Assembly: GCA_039819545.1 (NCBI GenBank)
Contig: JBCBRS010000028.1
Location: forward strand, 1 to 38,752
DNA length: 38,752 nt
Origin: CALLPQ01 sp039819545
GTDB lineage: Bacteria > Pseudomonadota > Alphaproteobacteria > Caulobacterales > Parvularculaceae
Direction of reading: 5' to 3'
Of this stretch, positions 36,975-38,752 are shown in pieces; the first letter of the stretch is position 1; every line of letters starts with the position of its first letter. The position numbers and the translations under genes were made by a program. A model generated the notes under the pieces. The model was not told the DNA's origin. It did not search any database and saw only the letters and a program-made list of their open reading frames with translations.

Positions 36975-38438
36975 TTAATTAATTTCGTGCGCCTGCAACC
37001 CTGCTTCGAGCCGGCCCAGCGCTTCCTCGCGCCCCAAAATATAAAGGACGACGCCAAGATCCGGTGATGGATGACCCGCAGTCACAAGGGCGCGCAACGG
37101 GGCGCCAAATTGCCCGAAGCCAAGGTCGTTTTCTTCTGCAAATGTCTGCAAATGCGCCCTCAGGGCGGCTGACGCCGTCCAGTCCGTGGCGGCCTCAAGA
37201 CGGGTTTGCAAGCCATTCAAAATCGCGCGTGTACCCTCCTTGCGCAGGGGTTTGCCTTTTTTCCCTGATAGGCTGATGGGTTTTTCCGGCGCGATAAAGG
37301 CCGCTGCCTCATTAATGTCGGCAAGGGTTGCGCAGCGCGATTTTAGAAACGGCGCTGCTCGGTGCAAGGCTGCGTTTTCATCCTTAAGCTGATCATTCAG
37401 GAAGGGTGCCGCTGCTGCCAGAAAGGCCTCATCGTCCAGCGCATTGATGTAATGGGCATTCACGTGGGCAAGCTTGTCAAAATCAAGGCGGGCGGGGGCC
37501 TTGTTAATGCCGTCCAGCGAGAAAAGGGCAATCGCACGATCCCGATCAATGATCTCCTCATCACCATGGGCCCACCCAAGCCGCAGCAGATAATTTGCAA
37601 GACCGGCGGCCAAGTAGCCCTGATCTCGATAGGCCTCAACGCCCAACGCCCCGTGACGCTTTGAGAGTTTTTTGCCATCGGGGCCGAAAATCAGCGGAAT
37701 ATGGGCAAAGACCGGACGCGCCCAGCCAAGGGCGTCATAAATCTGGCTCTGGCGTGCGGCATTGATCAAATGATCATCGCCGCGGATCACATGGCTAACG
37801 CCCATATCGTGGTCATCAACAACCACGGCAAGATTATAGGTGGGCTCACCATCGCCATCGCCATCGCTCTTGTCGTCGGCTGCTCCGCTCCCCCCACTAC
37901 GCAGCAAGATTAGATCATCAAGCGCCTGATTGGGAAAGGAAACACGGCCCTGTACCGCATCATCAATAATCGTTTCGCCGTCCCGTGGTGCCTTAAACCG
38001 CACGGTAAAGGGTTGATCATCGGGGTACTGATCGCTTGGCTTGTCGCGCCACGGACTTTCAAACCGCGTCTGCGTGGTGCGGGCGGCGTCGCGCAGGGCG
38101 TCGGTCTCCTCCCCGGTCAGGTAGCAGCGATAGGCGTGCCCTGACCCCAGCAGATCAAGCGCCACCGCGCGATGGCGAGCACGCTGCTCAAACTGGGAGA
38201 TGGGGGCCCCATCGGCGTTGAGGCCAAGCCAGGACAGCCCATCAAGGATCGCCGCAACGGCGTCTTCATTATGGCGAGCGCGGTCGGTATCCTCGATCCG
38301 AAGCAGGAATTTCCCGCCATGGTGCCGGGCAAACAGCCAGTTAAATAGCGCCGTGCGCGCCCCGCCAATATGGAGATAGCCAGTGGGCGAGGGGGCAAAC
38401 CGCGTGACAATATCTGTTAAGGGCTGGTGCTCTGGCAT
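36975..38438 (-). CDS. gltX: Glutamate-tRNA ligase
   Basis: Class I aminoacyl-tRNA synthetase charging tRNA-Glu. The 487-residue protein has the HIGH-type motif in SPTGYLHIGGARTALFNWL and the KMSKS-type motif KKLSKRHGALGV. The helical anticodon-binding C-terminal domain is of the usual length. I chose the ATG at 38438 (MPEHQPLTDIVTRFAPSPTG), with AGGA 9 bases upstream, over one at 38483 that adds 15 residues. In many alphaproteobacteria a second, closely related gltX exists; whether one does here cannot be seen. Confidence 0.97.
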   Translation of the reverse strand: MPEHQPLTDIVTRFAPSPTGYLHIGGARTALFNWLFARHHGGKFLLRIEDTDRARHNEDAVAAILDGLSWLGLNADGAPISQFEQRARHRAVALDLLGSGHAYRCYLTGEETDALRDAARTTQTRFESPWRDKPSDQYPDDQPFTVRFKAPRDGETIIDDAVQGRVSFPNQALDDLILLRSGGSGAADDKSDGDGDGEPTYNLAVVVDDHDMGVSHVIRGDDHLINAARQSQIYDALGWARPVFAHIPLIFGPDGKKLSKRHGALGVEAYRDQGYLAAGLANYLLRLGWAHGDEEIIDRDRAIALFSLDGINKAPARLDFDKLAHVNAHYINALDDEAFLAAAAPFLNDQLKDENAALHRAAPFLKSRCATLADINEAAAFIAPEKPISLSGKKGKPLRKEGTRAILNGLQTRLEAATDWTASAALRAHLQTFAEENDLGFGQFGAPLRALVTAGHPSPDLGVVLYILGREEALGRLEAGLQAHEIN

Positions 38439-38610
38439 GGTCAATGTGTCCTGAGGCGAGGGGCGAAGGCGGGCGACTTGCAATCGCGCGGCGCTTCGGC
38501 TCCCATAGATAAAACGTGCGCGTGGCGTTTAGCACATTCCTCTGCAAACTCCATCGGCCATTGGTCCCCCTCTATTGACCAGTCTGGCCTCACTTTGGGC
38601 CGCATTTTTT

Positions 38611-38752
38611 ATGGCGCAAACCATCAAGGACCCTGGCGGCACTGATATTAGCCCCGCTGCCCCTGCACGCGGCGCGCCAGCGGGCGTTTCAATGGGCGAT
38701 ATCCTTTCGGCACTTGCGACGGCAACGCGCACGCGGCTATTCGGGCTTGTCC
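38611..38752 (+). CDS. Start of a gene cut by the window edge, possibly comEC
   Basis: From the ATG at 38611 an open frame runs to the edge (MAQTIKDPGGTDISPAAP and on, ending near ATATRTRLFGLV). The leader is polar and alanine-rich, and the last residues look like the approach to a membrane segment. It is divergent from gltX. In many alphaproteobacteria comEC (DNA uptake channel) sits there, so that is my guess from position. No clear ribosome site is visible, and the 47 codons alone do not identify it. Confidence 0.45.
   Translation, partial: MAQTIKDPGGTDISPAAPARGAPAGVSMGDILSALATATRTRLFGLV

Overview
The window reads as a stretch of an alphaproteobacterial chromosome, moderately GC-rich (about 60% by eye). 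The evidence is the conserved tsaB-rimI-fur run, gltX-gltA with a probable comEC start beside them, divergent uvrA and ssb sharing a GAAC-N7-GAAC LexA operator of the alphaproteobacterial type, and a glutathione S-transferase-queG pair. I cannot name the genus. I saw no rRNA, tRNA, CRISPR array, transposase or prophage.

Layout. 1-280: intergenic repeats (two 75-bp direct copies and a partial inverted one). 281-3873 (-): topA with a lysine-rich tail, and an unrecognised membrane protein. 4157-12118 (+): an overlapping three-gene operon of alpha-2-macroglobulin, penicillin-binding protein 1C and a degenerate nuclease-fold exported protein. 12115-14271 (-): galU and a DUF3089 hydrolase-like protein without its serine. 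14487-17543 (+): DUF502 membrane protein and an S9 peptidase. 17782-22290: uvrA (-) and ssb (+), divergent across a 509-bp regulatory region, then an H1-like lysine-rich protein with a strong terminator. 22440-25094 (-): queG, GST and cysQ. 25292-28252 (+): sugar-1-phosphate transferase and ugd, which with galU form a polysaccharide route (UDP-glucose, UDP-glucuronate, lipid-linked first sugar). 28407-29866 (-): nitrilase and MAPEG protein. 30016-31788 (+): tsaB, rimI, fur. 31789-32719: an AT-rich island with one unrecognised gene. 32720-35482: divergent DUF1223 exported CxxC protein and a fused cyclic-nucleotide-fold/thioredoxin-reductase-like flavoprotein. 35512-38438 (-): gltX then gltA. 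38611-38752 (+): start of a gene cut by the window edge, probably comEC.

Most of the window is housekeeping. The parts most worth a second look are the A2M-PbpC-nuclease-fold operon (a possible envelope-breach module), the shared lysine-rich tails of TopA and UvrA next to a free H1-like protein, the uvrA-ssb control region (SOS box, DnaA-box match, hairpin), the AT-rich island after fur, and the redox-motif-less TrxR-like fusion opposite a secreted CxxC protein. None is proven to be a new system from sequence alone.
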